From Lactarius indigo (Eukaryota > Basidiomycota > Agaricomycetes > Russulales > Russulaceae), in the NCBI GenBank assembly GCA_025766275.1, contig JAFKAC010000220.1, forward strand, positions 1 through 58,053: a stretch of DNA of 58,053 nt, read 5' to 3'. A model generated the notes under the pieces. It did not search any database, was not told where the DNA came from, and saw only the letters and a program-made list of their open reading frames with translations. Both the position numbers and the translations under genes were made by a program. Below are positions 20,662 to 31,242 of the stretch, piece after piece (within the stretch, counting starts at the first letter, position 1; each line of letters starts with the position of its first letter).

Positions 20662-22991
20662 ACAGCTGGCCAGCCAATATTGGGCACTTTTCTGTATCGC
20701 TCTGGCGGCTGACTTTCCTGCACTTCAGCTGATCTCAGGCATGAGCCCATTCCTTTCCTTTCACTTTGCGACCTCACTTGGTTGCCCTCTAGGGTCTACT
20801 TTATATTTAGATCAATACCTCTGTCTCCATGTATATAAACATCCTGTAACTACTCCTTTCCAACCAGTTAATCTTAGTCCACTTTCCCTCAGAGCTTAGA
20901 GCTCTGAGGGTCCCAGTTCCCTTCGCTCACCATGTTCCCCTAAGTGCCGCACCATCATGCACCCTTCGGCGCTTTAGAGCGACGTTTCCCCCGAATCAGC
21001 CGACTGCTGTACAAAGTAGTGAGTCCCACGAAGGCCTGCACAATTAGCAACGCAGCTTCACACCTCCCTGAACCCAGGGTAGCTCAGGTTGTTTCAGGCA
21101 GTGTCCTGATGTGTAGAGACAACCTAGCTCATCATTCTGGTGGCCAACATGGGGAGGTAGAAGCAACTTGCATTTGTAGGCCTCAAGGAGCAATCACAAC
21201 CATGTTTTCAGCCCACAACAGCCATCTTCCCTTGCATTGCTTGTCTGGCAGATTCCAGCCGATCTGCACAACCACCTTGGCTGACATTCATTACACTTAG
21301 CAACAGGATAGCGAACCCCCAATCGATTACCTTTCCAATAATACCAAATCCTTCAACTGCAGTACCGGAACAAGCCAACTCACAGCTGATTGCACAACAA
21401 CAATCTTGGTATACAACTTCACAAGCACCAACAGCATCACGGACACTGTCAACACCCCCTCTGAGTCAAGCACGAGTGACTCAACCAATGCCTTGTATGA
21501 CATCTTCCCCCCTGTTAGCGACTTGCACATTATCACCCTCACCCCAAGCCCAGTCCATGCCATCTCGAATGACTGCATCCCTCATCCCCATACCCTACAA
21601 CACTTCCCATGCCCACATCATTGCCTGTAGTCTCTGCAACCCCAAGTCAAGTGCTAGCGACTCAACCGATGCCCTGTGTGGCATCCTCTCAAACATCAGC
21701 AATGCACATGCTATCGCTGTCATCCCCAGTCCCTCCAGCGACTCCACTTGCATTTCTTATTCTCCTAGCATCCTTGGCAGAATTCCTGATTCAATGAGCA
21801 TCATTCCCTTCAGCACATGTCTTAGTGGCCCTGAGCGGCCCCAGTTGTGAGTCACCCATGTGATCAGAAGTCAGCCACAATGGCCACAAAATCATGTTAT
21901 CAGCTCCAATTTCACTCCACCTCGTATGTCAACTCGAATGAGTGCAACACATATTTCCAATGTACTTCCTTGTTTCTAAAGATTCCGAACTTCACCTCTG
22001 GTGACCTGTGCAATGACAAGCAATCTCTTTCAGTCTATGATGATCACTGGACTCCATCCCCGGGCTGTCTTTGTTATCACCAGAATCTAGTCATTTTCAG
22101 TCACCTCAGTCTTCCACTGCACCCATTTCGCCCTGTCCTTTGATCCCATCTTCATCTTTGATTCTTTCCACTTTCCATCTCTCCAATTCTCACTTTAAAC
22201 TCACACTTTGGCAGTCTCATCTTCCCATATTCTGTACTAGTTGTAGTGTTGAAGATTTCCACCTTGTCAACATTACTGCTCCATCAATATCGGATCTCTC
22301 CCATCTACTTTCAGATTACACTTCTCTATTTTGGTGTTCCCTTGTTTTCTCCCTTCAATGCCCTTCCTTCCCTTTTGATTTCACCTTCGATCCCAATCCC
22401 ACTCCAGCCTGAATCTCCAAACTTGCACATTTGCTCTCCAGTTTGATCACTTCATCTTCACTCACCACAACAACCTTGCAGCAACCCTTTCCACTCCAAA
22501 TCTCACACCCCCTCCCATTTTTGTTTGTAGATCACTGCACATATGCACCAACAGGATGTAGTAGGACGACAATGACAACCCTTATGTGCCACGCATCAGA
22601 CCGGCAGCAATGCCATCACCTCACTCAGAGCCTAGTGTATGACTGCCAGCACGCTCTGATGGATCTCCATGGATTTCATTCACGCGAATGGCCCCTTTTC
22701 TGGCAATCCCTTGTCAACATTTTGGCAATCCCACCCCACAACACCAGACCCTCAACTTTCCCCTTCGTCTTTGCTCACGGCCTCAGAATCTCAGCTCACA
22801 CAAGCACATTTGGCGATGCACAATTAGCCTGAGCCCACACCTGCATTGTCAACCATGTTGCTACCCTTGGTCTCCCCTACCCCCTGGCTCCTCTGTCATT
22901 ATCAGTGTCCCTCCCAGCATCAGCAATTCAATTACTATCATCCCCTCCCTGCGTTTTCCGGCCCCGTGTGGCCAGGCGATTTTACGGCCCT
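20662..22991. other. No gene recognised; decayed repetitive sequence
   Basis: Open frames on the plus strand are Ser/Thr/Pro-rich with no motif. Two imperfect repeats of about 180 bp occur near 21475 and 21657 (each with GACTCAACC(A/G)ATGCC and TG(A/G)CATC), so part of it is a degenerate tandem repeat. A perfect inverted repeat lies at 20885-20909. A TATATAAAC element near 20834 could be the relic of an LTR promoter. Confidence 0.45.
20885..20909. repeat. Perfect inverted repeat, 10-bp arms
   Basis: CCCTCAGAGC and GCTCTGAGGG are separated by five bases (TTAGA). No T-run follows and no gene adjoins, so a terminator role is unlikely. Confidence 0.85.
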
Positions 22992-23620
22992 GTATTAAGC
23001 ATAGGGAAGGAGGGGCTTGCTGGCCATGGGAATGGCGGTGGGCACTAGTGGCTCATTGAGAGGGTTACTGAGAATGTCATAACTGCCAAAGGCCTGCAAC
23101 AGCAGAGAGAGACACTCATAATCAGCAGGGGAGGCAGGGTTGGTGCACATGGCAACAGCAGGGTTGTCAGACATGACCTGGACAAGGTAAGAGTACTCCT
23201 TGTCATGGAGAGCACAGAAGGCCAGGCAGAGGTCGTCCAAAGGAGCCAAGTAGTGAGTGCCACTGACTTCCAGAGCAACCTCCTGAGTGAGACCTTTGGT
23301 GAACAGTTGGTGTGAGCAGGCCATGGCAGCAGCCATACACTCGGAGGAGACATTCAGCAAAGACCCTACTGGGGCAGGGAACAATTCCCAGAAACACTTG
23401 GTGATTGACTGGAGTCAAGGGCTGGTGTCAGGTCCCACTGTATTGTCTTTGACAAGTGCCAGGAAAATGTCTATAGACGCTGTGGCAGCACTGATCTGGG
23501 CAACACAAGTGTCACCCTGGGTCTTGGCAAATGGCACAAGCAGACCTTGGACAGTCATCAGCAAATAAACCTTAGCACATTTGGTGACACATTTGGTAGA
23601 GGTCTCCTCACTTGTAACGT
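22992..23620 (-). pseudogene. Unrecognised protein fragment, one internal stop
   Basis: One frame reads from the edge of the family-C LTR leftwards to a stop near 22992, with a single TGA near 23415. The product is Ala/Leu-rich and well composed (for example ECMAAAMACSHQLF, APLDDLCLAFCALHDKEYS, SVLLQAFGSYDI-like tail), so it was probably a real protein. It is cut at its upstream end by the LTR at 23621. I do not recognise the family; it could be gag of another element or a host gene. Confidence 0.45.
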
Positions 23621-24036
23621 TGTCACGATGTGTCACGATCACGTGACATCGTCACATCACGTCACGTAACGTCCGCGTTCAAGATCTGACCCTCGAAAGT
23701 CTTACAGAAGTTGTGTATCACTCAGAGCACACCTTATGGTGCTAAGATTCTGAATCATCTACGTAGCAATCGATAGTGACTGTGGCTTACAGATAACAGT
23801 CCCTGAAAACCCCAGTATGTACGAGTATAAGATGTAGTTCATTGAGTAGCACAAACCTTGTCTACTCTTAGTTCTCGAATACCGAGTCTGTTGATCATCG
23901 AACCCTCTTGCTTGTGAACTCCCAGAGTGACACAGGAACCCCCGAAACTCGACTTACTTCAAGGAAGTAAGTCTCAACTCTACCCGCATGTCGAGCTTGG
24001 CTCCACGAAACCATACGGTCCCTCGGAACCATAACA
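23621..24036 (+). repeat. 5' LTR of old gypsy element C
   Basis: It starts TGTCACGATG and ends ACCATAACA (416 bp). A TATAA box at 23826 is followed 34 bp later by GTCTACTCTTA (23860-23870). The LTR resembles that of E1 read in the same orientation (TGTCACG start, CCTTGTCTACTCT start site), so C belongs to a family related to E1. No second LTR copy is seen in the window. Confidence 0.7.
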
Positions 24037-24047
24037 TAAGAGTAGAC
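24037..24047 (+). promoter_or_regulatory. Primer-binding site of element C, self-complementary
   Basis: TAAGAGTAGAC abuts the LTR end and is the exact 11-nt complement of GTCTACTCTTA at 23860-23870, the predicted first bases of the transcript. Confidence 0.75.
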
Positions 24048-24945
24048 CATTTACTCAGCCATGGATGAGGCGCAAGTCGTTCGTATAAACTACTGGTCGA
24101 GACTGCTTGATCTCTCCTATAGCCCGAGACCCTGAACTGCTGTAGGAAAGGACGATAGATCCTCCTCACACACGTGAACCCCGATTGCCGCAGAACGAGG
24201 CGTAAAGCAGTTCCCAGAAAAACCACGAATTACAGAACGAGGCAATCGCCCTCCTCTGTAACCAGAACCGTGTGCGTAACAGTCCCCGAGCGGACGCGAA
24301 GCACACCGACACTCAGTGCAATCGATACTGCGAGTCACCAACGAAACCAAATCACGATGCATAGAACCGAAACTGCTGCTGCCGATGGACGAGGCAAAAC
24401 ACGTCCCCATGAAACCACGACTTGTGCGCATGACAGTCCCTGCGCTGGACATGCACCACCCAGAGCCAGGACACATGATGAATAACTTGAGACAACCCGC
24501 ATATATTGAACCAGCCAGCGAACACGACGTAAAGTGTTTGATAGATAGAACGACACCCTTGAACCATGCAACGTGCTACGCCAACGATTGACATACAGAA
24601 CAGAACCTGAACAACCCACGGAAAGAGTCAGTGATATTCAAACAGCTCACGACGCCAGTGAACAAATGACGACGACTCACAGAACAAGCGCAAGATAACG
24701 CAATGACACAGAACTTGAAGAACCCCACGCTCAACGAATTGAGCAAACAGGCACAGCCGTACACGAAACCTACGAAGGAACGTGTAATTGAACAACACAG
24801 CACAGAACCCTGTAGGAACGCCACCCAGAAATCACAACAGCCGAATAGACGGATGTCAGTGGATAGAGAAACACGACAGCGACAAAGAAGAGCAACGTAC
24901 GGACATGCAGGCATCAATGAACGCCTCATCAATAACGAAGAATCA
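24048..24945 (+). pseudogene. Element C leader and start of gag, decayed
   Basis: No intact frame. Short repeated phrases (GAACCA, CCACGA, CAGTCCC) suggest degenerate local duplications. The element is interrupted at 24945 by the family-A insertion and resumes at 32762 (shared ATCA at the junction). Confidence 0.45.
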
Positions 24946-25452
24946 TGTTACGGTACGGACTCAAATGACTCATTACACACGACTCATGACCGGTTATGAC
25001 TACGGTCCGGTATCCATATTAGTCATGGACTCTTACTTCGCATCAGTCAGCATAGTAGTTCGCATGTGATTGTGACTCATGTATGACTCATTCCTAGGAT
25101 AGCGGTACTAGGGTTCGAGCTAGTTACGCTATTGGTTACTTACTATTCCAGCGGCGCTTCAAAGCCCGCGTGTATCTGTATAAGTAGTAGCGGCGGAAGA
25201 CCAAGAGTCCCCATCTTGGTCTTCTTCAAATCCACCACTTGACTCGTTCTCTTTCTTGCCTTAGTCTCGGACTAAGTGTGCCTCCACTCGTATCCAAGGG
25301 ATACTACTTCTTTGCTCTAAGCTGCAGCGTGTGCCGGCGTGCCCCTGTTCAGCTCGCGTTGGGTTGACACGTGATCCCCATTCGCCTAACCCCGTTAAGT
25401 TGATTACGCCCTCACAGCGTCCAAGTCGGACTAACGCCGGTGGAGCGTAACA
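24946..25452 (+). repeat. 5' LTR of GypA with promoter
   Basis: TATAA at 25179-25183. ATCTTGGTCTT at 25213-25223 is the predicted transcript start, 34 bp downstream. Just upstream of it lies the inverse block GAAGACCAAGA, forming an 11-bp perfect inverted repeat with a 7-base loop across the start site. Confidence 0.9.
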
Positions 25453-25454
25453 TT

Positions 25455-25465
25455 AAGACCAAGAT
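25455..25465 (+). promoter_or_regulatory. GypA primer-binding site, self-complementary
   Basis: AAGACCAAGAT begins two bases after the LTR and is the exact complement of ATCTTGGTCTT at 25213-25223. Copy GypB has the same pair (57753-57763 and 57995-58005, minus strand). Confidence 0.8.
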
Positions 25466-25473
25466 CCTCAACC

Positions 25474-25932
25474 GTGGTGTACTCAACCAGAGACCAGTGG
25501 ACGTCATTCCGTCCCTATCATATTGAAAGACAAGGAGATCGCAACGTACCTACAAGATTTCTAGGAGCAGCTCAGTGGAGAGAACGAGGAGAAGATACCG
25601 GATACTTCGTAGAGTTTAACGGTCCCAACCGTTTCCGACCTGTTGAGTTCAATTTTGAACATCTCTGTTGGACCGAGGTTACTTGGAACCCCATAGATCA
25701 CCGCTGGGATATTGTACGACCAGCTGGAAGAAATTACAACTGCGACATTGACGCGCGAGAGCTCAACAGCCGCGCCGATTACGGTCCCATAGACAGGACA
25801 AGCACAAGAGCATACAGACGAAGGAATCAGCGGAGAAGAAGCCTCCGAAAGTCAGTCACCAAGCAGAGGAACAACACCAGCAGAAGACGCCAGCCTAGGA
25901 GCAATTGGCGATCACATTATACAATGAACTGA
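25474..25932 (+). CDS. GypA pre-gag domain, unknown
   Basis: The frame opens just after the primer-binding site and encodes a compact Trp/Arg-rich region (WTSFRPYHIERQGDRN, FLGAAQWRERGEDTGYFV, FEHLCWTEVTWNP, HRWDIVR, ELNSRADYGPI), after which GypA shifts frame. In copy GypB the later part stays open into the gag start (HIRSPAVAMATATITQEEL), so this is probably an N-terminal part of gag or a leader protein rather than a separate gene. No family recognised. Confidence 0.5.
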   Translation: MVYSTRDQWTSFRPYHIERQGDRNVPTRFLGAAQWRERGEDTGYFVEFNGPNRFRPVEFNFEHLCWTEVTWNPIDHRWDIVRPAGRNYNCDIDARELNSRADYGPIDRTSTRAYRRRNQRRRSLRKSVTKQRNNTSRRRQPRSNWRSHYTMN

Positions 25933-25994
25933 GTCCCTTACCATTCATCAACCCGAACCAGAAGTAATTCACATTCGTAGTCCAGCAGTTCGCA

Positions 25995-27090
25995 ATGGCC
26001 ACTGCCACCATCACGCAAGAAGAGCTGCAGCTCACTACCGAAGCAAGGGATCAAATAGCCCTAGAAGAACAGAGACAGTATCGCAGAAGAATCACGAGCT
26101 AATCTGGCGCCCATCAATCCATACACTGGTCATCGAATGACCGACGACGACGTAGCCATCCATCGTGCCATTGGCCCAGATGTAGCTGACCCCCCCAGTG
26201 GAGGAGGCGGACCTCCTAACGCCCTACCAGGAGGAGGAGGAGGAGGACCCCCGTCGAGAGGACCTGGGTTTGGTGGGTTCCCTGGGGGATTCCCAGGAGG
26301 ACCACCTGGAGGAGGACCTCCGGGAGGAGGATTACCAGGTGCAGGACCCATTATTCCCCCTCCAAGTAATAAGCTAGCTGGCGAAGCACCAACAGTATTT
26401 GACGGAGAACGCGCGAAAGTTGAAGCGTTTCTCACTCAATGGCATGTCTACTGGGGAATGAACGCCGACGAAGGCATTATGGCAACCCCATACCGACGCG
26501 CATTACTCTTCCTCTCTTACATCAAAGGCGTCAACGTTAGCGAATGGGTACTAGCAATGCTCACCTGGCTCAATGGCCAGATACAAGCCGGAATACCGCG
26601 AACAAGTGAAGGGTTATGGAATGAAGTCACGCGCAGCTTTATGCAGCGCTTCCGCAATACGATGGAGCAAGAGCAAGCTCAATACGAGCTTAAGAAGGGA
26701 GTTAAGATGATTGGGGGCAACCTAGATGAGTATTGTACCCAATTCGAACAGTTAATACGCCGCGCTCAGTACAGGCTCGACAACCCGCAAACGCTTGATT
26801 TATTCGCGAGCGGACTACCAAAAGACCTATATGAAAAGGTCTACACTCTCGACAATCCTCGCAACTACCGCGAGTGGAAAGAAGCGGCCACAACTCGTCA
26901 ACAGCAATACCTCCACCTCAAGGCCGTGTTAAACAAAGGAGTCCCACAAGGGCAAGGACAAGGGCGACCTCGTCAACAACGACAATGGCAGGGACCACCA
27001 AGAAGCTCATGGCAGCCAAGAAATTTACTGAGACCCAAACGCCATGGATACCTCTGCAGACCGAATTCGAGGGCGACTCGCGGGGGCTGA
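25995..27090 (+). pseudogene. GypA gag capsid region
   Basis: It starts MATATITQEEL at 25995. One base is gained near 26090 compared with GypB, then 26137-27090 stays open. A Gly/Pro stretch (GGPPG-type, about 26190-26360) precedes the capsid core: PTVFDGERAKVEAFL, YWGMNADEGIMATPYRRALL, LWNEVTRSFMQRFRNTM, LDEYCTQFEQLIRRAQYRLD, YLHLKAVLNKG. This is the Ty3/gypsy retrotransposon gag fold that builds the particle. Two bases are lost near 27025, which throws the knuckle into another frame. Confidence 0.85.
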
Positions 27091-27442
27091 AGACATACTC
27101 GCCCCTCGTCCCCCGTATCGACCAAGAGGAGGATTTCTACAAAGAGGAGGAGGACGTAGTAATCAAAGGCCAGTCACATGTTATAATTGTGGCAAGGACG
27201 GACACATGGCCCGCGATTGTAGACAACCGCGAGGGGGATATCAACCCCAAGCATCGACCAGTCGGTACATCGACACCGACTATCATCAACAAGAACCAGA
27301 AGTCGCTACCAGGGCGGTTCAAGATGTACCCCCTCAACAGCGCGCCAGTGACTGGCTTAATGGAGTGGCAGGAGAATCGGACGACGTAAAAGACATCATC
27401 CTCCAACAACTGTGGAAAAAGGAGGGTTTTCAGGACGCCTGA
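27044..27442 (+). CDS. GypA gag nucleocapsid with CCHC knuckle
   Basis: It contains CYNCGKDGHMARDC near 27180, preceded by an Arg/Gly-rich stretch (FLQRGGGRSN), both typical of RNA-binding nucleocapsid. The frame ends at TGA 27440-27442, ten bases after GGGTTTT (27424-27430). Pol lies in the -1 frame across this overlap. Confidence 0.85.
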   Translation: MDTSADRIRGRLAGAEDILAPRPPYRPRGGFLQRGGGRSNQRPVTCYNCGKDGHMARDCRQPRGGYQPQASTSRYIDTDYHQQEPEVATRAVQDVPPQQRASDWLNGVAGESDDVKDIILQQLWKKEGFQDA

Positions 27443-30400
27443 ACCCATCGGCCTGGGTGAGGGCAGTTAATTGTAACAGTGTAATCATGACTCGCTATCG
27501 TTCTATGAGAGTTCCAGTATCGATTCGCACCAGTTACACAATGGCCGACATACGAGCATTAGTCGACTCAGGAGCAACCCATTGCTTCATGAAACCCTCC
27601 TTCGCAAAACGGATGGGGTTAGGGACCAAATTACTCGACGTCCCAAAGAAAATATGGAACATTGACAACACAGAGAATAAGTCGGGGCGTATTACCCACT
27701 ATACAGATGTAGATGTTCAAACTAAAGGCATTCACAAGGAAATTCGTTTCCTTATCACAGACATCGGCAATGAAGACATCGTATTGGGATACCCCTGGCT
27801 CGCTATCTATGACCCACACATCAAGTGGTCACAAGCGGCCATCCACGAAGATATGCTTCCCATCATTATTCGCTCAACCAACCCTTATCTCAAAACAACA
27901 ACAATTGCGACGGCTACTCTTCAAAACGACGATTACGAAGTCGTACACTCTTGCGTTATCACAGACGAACAACGACAACAGTTCGAAGAAGGATGCCGAA
28001 TTAGAGCCACAGCTACCGATCTCGCTATTGCCGCTCAACAATATACCACTAAAGCTGAGTTACCCCCCGAATACCGCGAATTCGAACGTCTCTTCAGTGA
28101 AGAAGCATCGGACAGGTTTCCACCCAGCAGGCCCTGGGATCACGCCATCGAATTCAAGCCAGGGACAGCTGACGCCATCGACTGTAAGATATACCCCATG
28201 ACTCAGGAGGAAGACAAGAAATTACGCGAATGGATCGACGAACAACTGAAAAAGGGGTACATACGACCCTCTAAATCACCATACGCATCATCCTTCTTCT
28301 TTATCAAAAAGAAGGATGGTAAGTTGCGACCCTGTCCAGGACTACCGAAAAATAAACGCTGTCACCATACGCAACCAATACCCACTCCCTCTCATTTCCG
28401 ACCTTATCACTGACCTCAGCAATGCCCACATCTATACCAAGCTCGACTGTTAGATGGGGATATAATAATATACGCATCAAGGAAGGAGACGAGGAGAAAG
28501 CGGCGTTCAAAACGCGATATGGACTATTCGAACCAACGGTGATGTTTTTCGGCTTAACCAATTCCCCAGCAACATTCCAGACCATGATGAACTTCATCTT
28601 CAGGGACATCATCGCAAAGCACGAGAAACGTGGCACAACTATTCGAGTCTACATGGACGACATCAGCATCGCTACTGGGACTCAATCATTCCTTACCAGA
28701 CCACATCGACGCAGTCAAAGATGTTCTCCGCGTATCCGCGGAGCACGATCTATACTACAAACTCGAGAAATGCCTCTTCCACTCCCCACGCATGGATTAC
28801 CTGGGGGTAATCCTTGAAAAGGGGGTGACACGCATGGACCCTGTCAAAATTTCGGGCATTAAAGACTGGCCAACGCCAACCAAAGTTAAGGACTGTCCGC
28901 TCTTTCCTCGGATTTTGCAATTTTTACCGACCTTTTATACGAGGATTTGCAACCAAAGCGTGACCACTGAACAAACTCACGCGTAAAGACACCGAATGGC
29001 ACTGGGGGAAGGAGGAAGAAAAGGCGTTCCAAGACCTTAAAACCCTCGTCACTAGTGAACCCGTCTTAGCGCATCCAGACCTCACACAGCAATTTGAGTT
29101 AGAAGTTGACGCATCTGGTTTTGCCACAGGTGCAGTCCTCCTTCAACGAAAAGCAGACGGCAAGCGACACCCCATCGGCTACTACTCGTCCACCCTCACT
29201 GAGGCCGAGCGAAATTATGACATCTACGACCTCGAACTCCTCGCAATTGTCAAGGCCTTCCGCCACTGGAGACCCCTTCTAGCGGGATCCCCTCACAAGA
29301 TCAAAGTATTCTCCGATCATCTTAACCTGCAATACTGGAAATCACCACAAAAGATCAGCAGGCGCGTAGCCAGGGAAGTACTCGAGCTCTCGGAATACGA
29401 TTTCGAGATTCACCACATTAAAGGGACCTCTAACGGACGCGCGGATGCACTGTCGCGGAGACCAGATTACGACCAAGGAGAAAACGACAATGAAGGAATC
29501 ACAGTACTGCCCGAAAGCGTCTTTGCACGTACTACCACATTGGAAGAATCACGACATCCGCATTGGAGACCTGAGATCTTACCAGTGGAGATGACTCCGG
29601 AACACCCTATCTACGAACAGGACCCAGCTAAGTTAAAGCCTTGGGTCGACGCTCATAAGCTAAAAGACATCGAAGGGACATGGTATAAAGATGGACTGCC
29701 GAGTAGTCACCGGCGGCATCCACGACAAACGCACCATTATTGCCGCTCACCATGACTCCCTCGTCTACGGCCACCCGGGTATCAAACGTACTCTGCAACT
29801 CACTGAACGGCATTATTGGTGGCCGCAAATGAAGAACGACGTCATGGACTACGTCAGAGGTTGTGCGGAATGCCAGCGACATAAAGTCAACCTTCGTCCC
29901 ATCAAGGCGCCCTTACAACCCATCTATCCCAAACCGGAAGCCTTGCCGTTCGAGACTATCGCCGTGGACTTTATTACTAAACTCCCTATCTCTCGTGGCT
30001 ATGACTCTATTCTGACGGTGACAGACCACGATTGCACTAAAGCCGCCGTCTTCATCCCGTGCAATGAAGAGATAACGGCCGAGGGAACAGGCTGCTCTGT
30101 ATGTTTCTCACGTATTCCCACGATTCGGACTCCCCTCGCGTGTTATCAGTGATCGAGACCCCCGTTTTGCATCCAAGTTCATGCGGGAGATATGCAAAAT
30201 CCTTGGCATCAGCCAAAATATCTCAACCGCTTATCATCCCCGAACCGACGGCCAATCGGAACGAACAAACCAATGGCTAGAACAATACCTCCGCTTCTGG
30301 GTAAATGAACGACAAGACGACTGGGTTCGTTATCTGCCAATGGCAGAATTCACGCATAATAACTGGCCTAACGAAACGACACGGGAGTCCCCCTTCTTTC

Positions 30401-31242
30401 TCTTATCTGGGTTCAACCCTCGCGCTGATTGGATCGATAGGCCTTCCCCTATCCCACAAGTGTCGTTGAGGCTAGATCAGTTTAAACAAGCGCGACAGCG
30501 CGCTTTCTCCTGTATGCTCCGGGCACAAAAGTCATGGGTCAAGCACAAAGATATGCCCAAGTTCAAAGAAGGGGACCTTGTGTGGCTAGAAGGACGCCAC
30601 TTACGCACTCATCAACCAACCGCAAAACTAGCGGCTAAACGACATGGACCATTTAAGGTCATCCAGGTGATGTCCCCCGTCAATTATCGCCTCGAACTTC
30701 CCACGCAGTGGAGCATCCATGATGTCTTCCACATAGATCTTCTCACGCCTTATCGCGAAACACCCACGCACGGACCAAACTATCAGCGCCCACTGCCTGA
30801 TTTGGTTGATAACGAAGAAGAATACGAAGTCGAGAAGATTCTAGACTCTCAGCGATTCGGCAGAAGACGTCGGCTCCAGTACCTTGTCAAATGGAAGGGC
30901 TACCCGGACTCCGATAATCAGTGGATAGATAAGGACGACGTATTTGCCGACGAAGCCGTTCGGGAATTCAAAAATTCTAACCCCGACAGAGAAACGCATA
31001 TAAGGATGACCTCTTGTCGTGATAAGTCCCCATCTCCCACTCACTCCATGTCCTCTACTCGACGCAATGACCAGCTCGCACTCCTCTCTACCCTCGTCAA
31101 CGACTCCTCTGCCATGCTTGTCAACCCCGACTCCACCCACGACACCGCAGCCGCTGGAACTACAAATGGAGGCCGTACCTCCATGCAGCATGAGGAAGAC
31201 GGCCCTATCACTAGTGAAGAATTGCACCAGACACTGCAATGA
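27412..31242 (+). pseudogene. GypA pol: protease, RT, RNase H, integrase, chromodomain
   Basis: Protease: ALVDSGATHCFM near 27565. RT: FFFIKKKDGKLRP, RWGYNNIRI, FFGLTNSPATFQ, YMDDISIATG. RNase H: ELEVDASGFATGAVLLQ, SDHLNLQYW. Integrase: GHPGIKRTL, HYWWPQM, CAECQRHK, VDFITKLPIS, SDRDPRF, HPRTDGQSERTNQ. Chromodomain: LQYLVKWKGYPDSDNQW near 30880. The frame is broken near 28332, 28450, 28678, 28890, 29690 and 30090, judged against the intact 1,483-residue frame of copy GypB. All catalytic motifs survive around the breaks, as expected for a recent inactive copy. Confidence 0.92.
27424..27430 (+). promoter_or_regulatory. Putative -1 frameshift slippery site between gag and pol
   Basis: In the gag frame the bases read G GGT TTT, the X XXY YYZ heptamer. 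Pol is in the -1 frame, open across it. A possible hairpin with arms ACCCA and TGGGT and a six-base loop lies about 12 bases downstream. The same heptamer, distance to the gag stop and pol frame are kept in copy GypB (42830-42824). Confidence 0.65.

Noticed and set aside
20885..20909. Intrinsic terminator
   Set aside because: No T-run after the hairpin and no bacterial context.
20944..23059. Chain of plus-strand open frames between elements D and C
   Set aside because: Ser/Thr/Pro-rich, overlapping in three frames, no motif and no splice pattern; consistent with decayed repeats.
25453..25470. A tRNA-complementary primer-binding site
   Set aside because: No TGG start after the LTR; the exact complement lies in the LTR itself.
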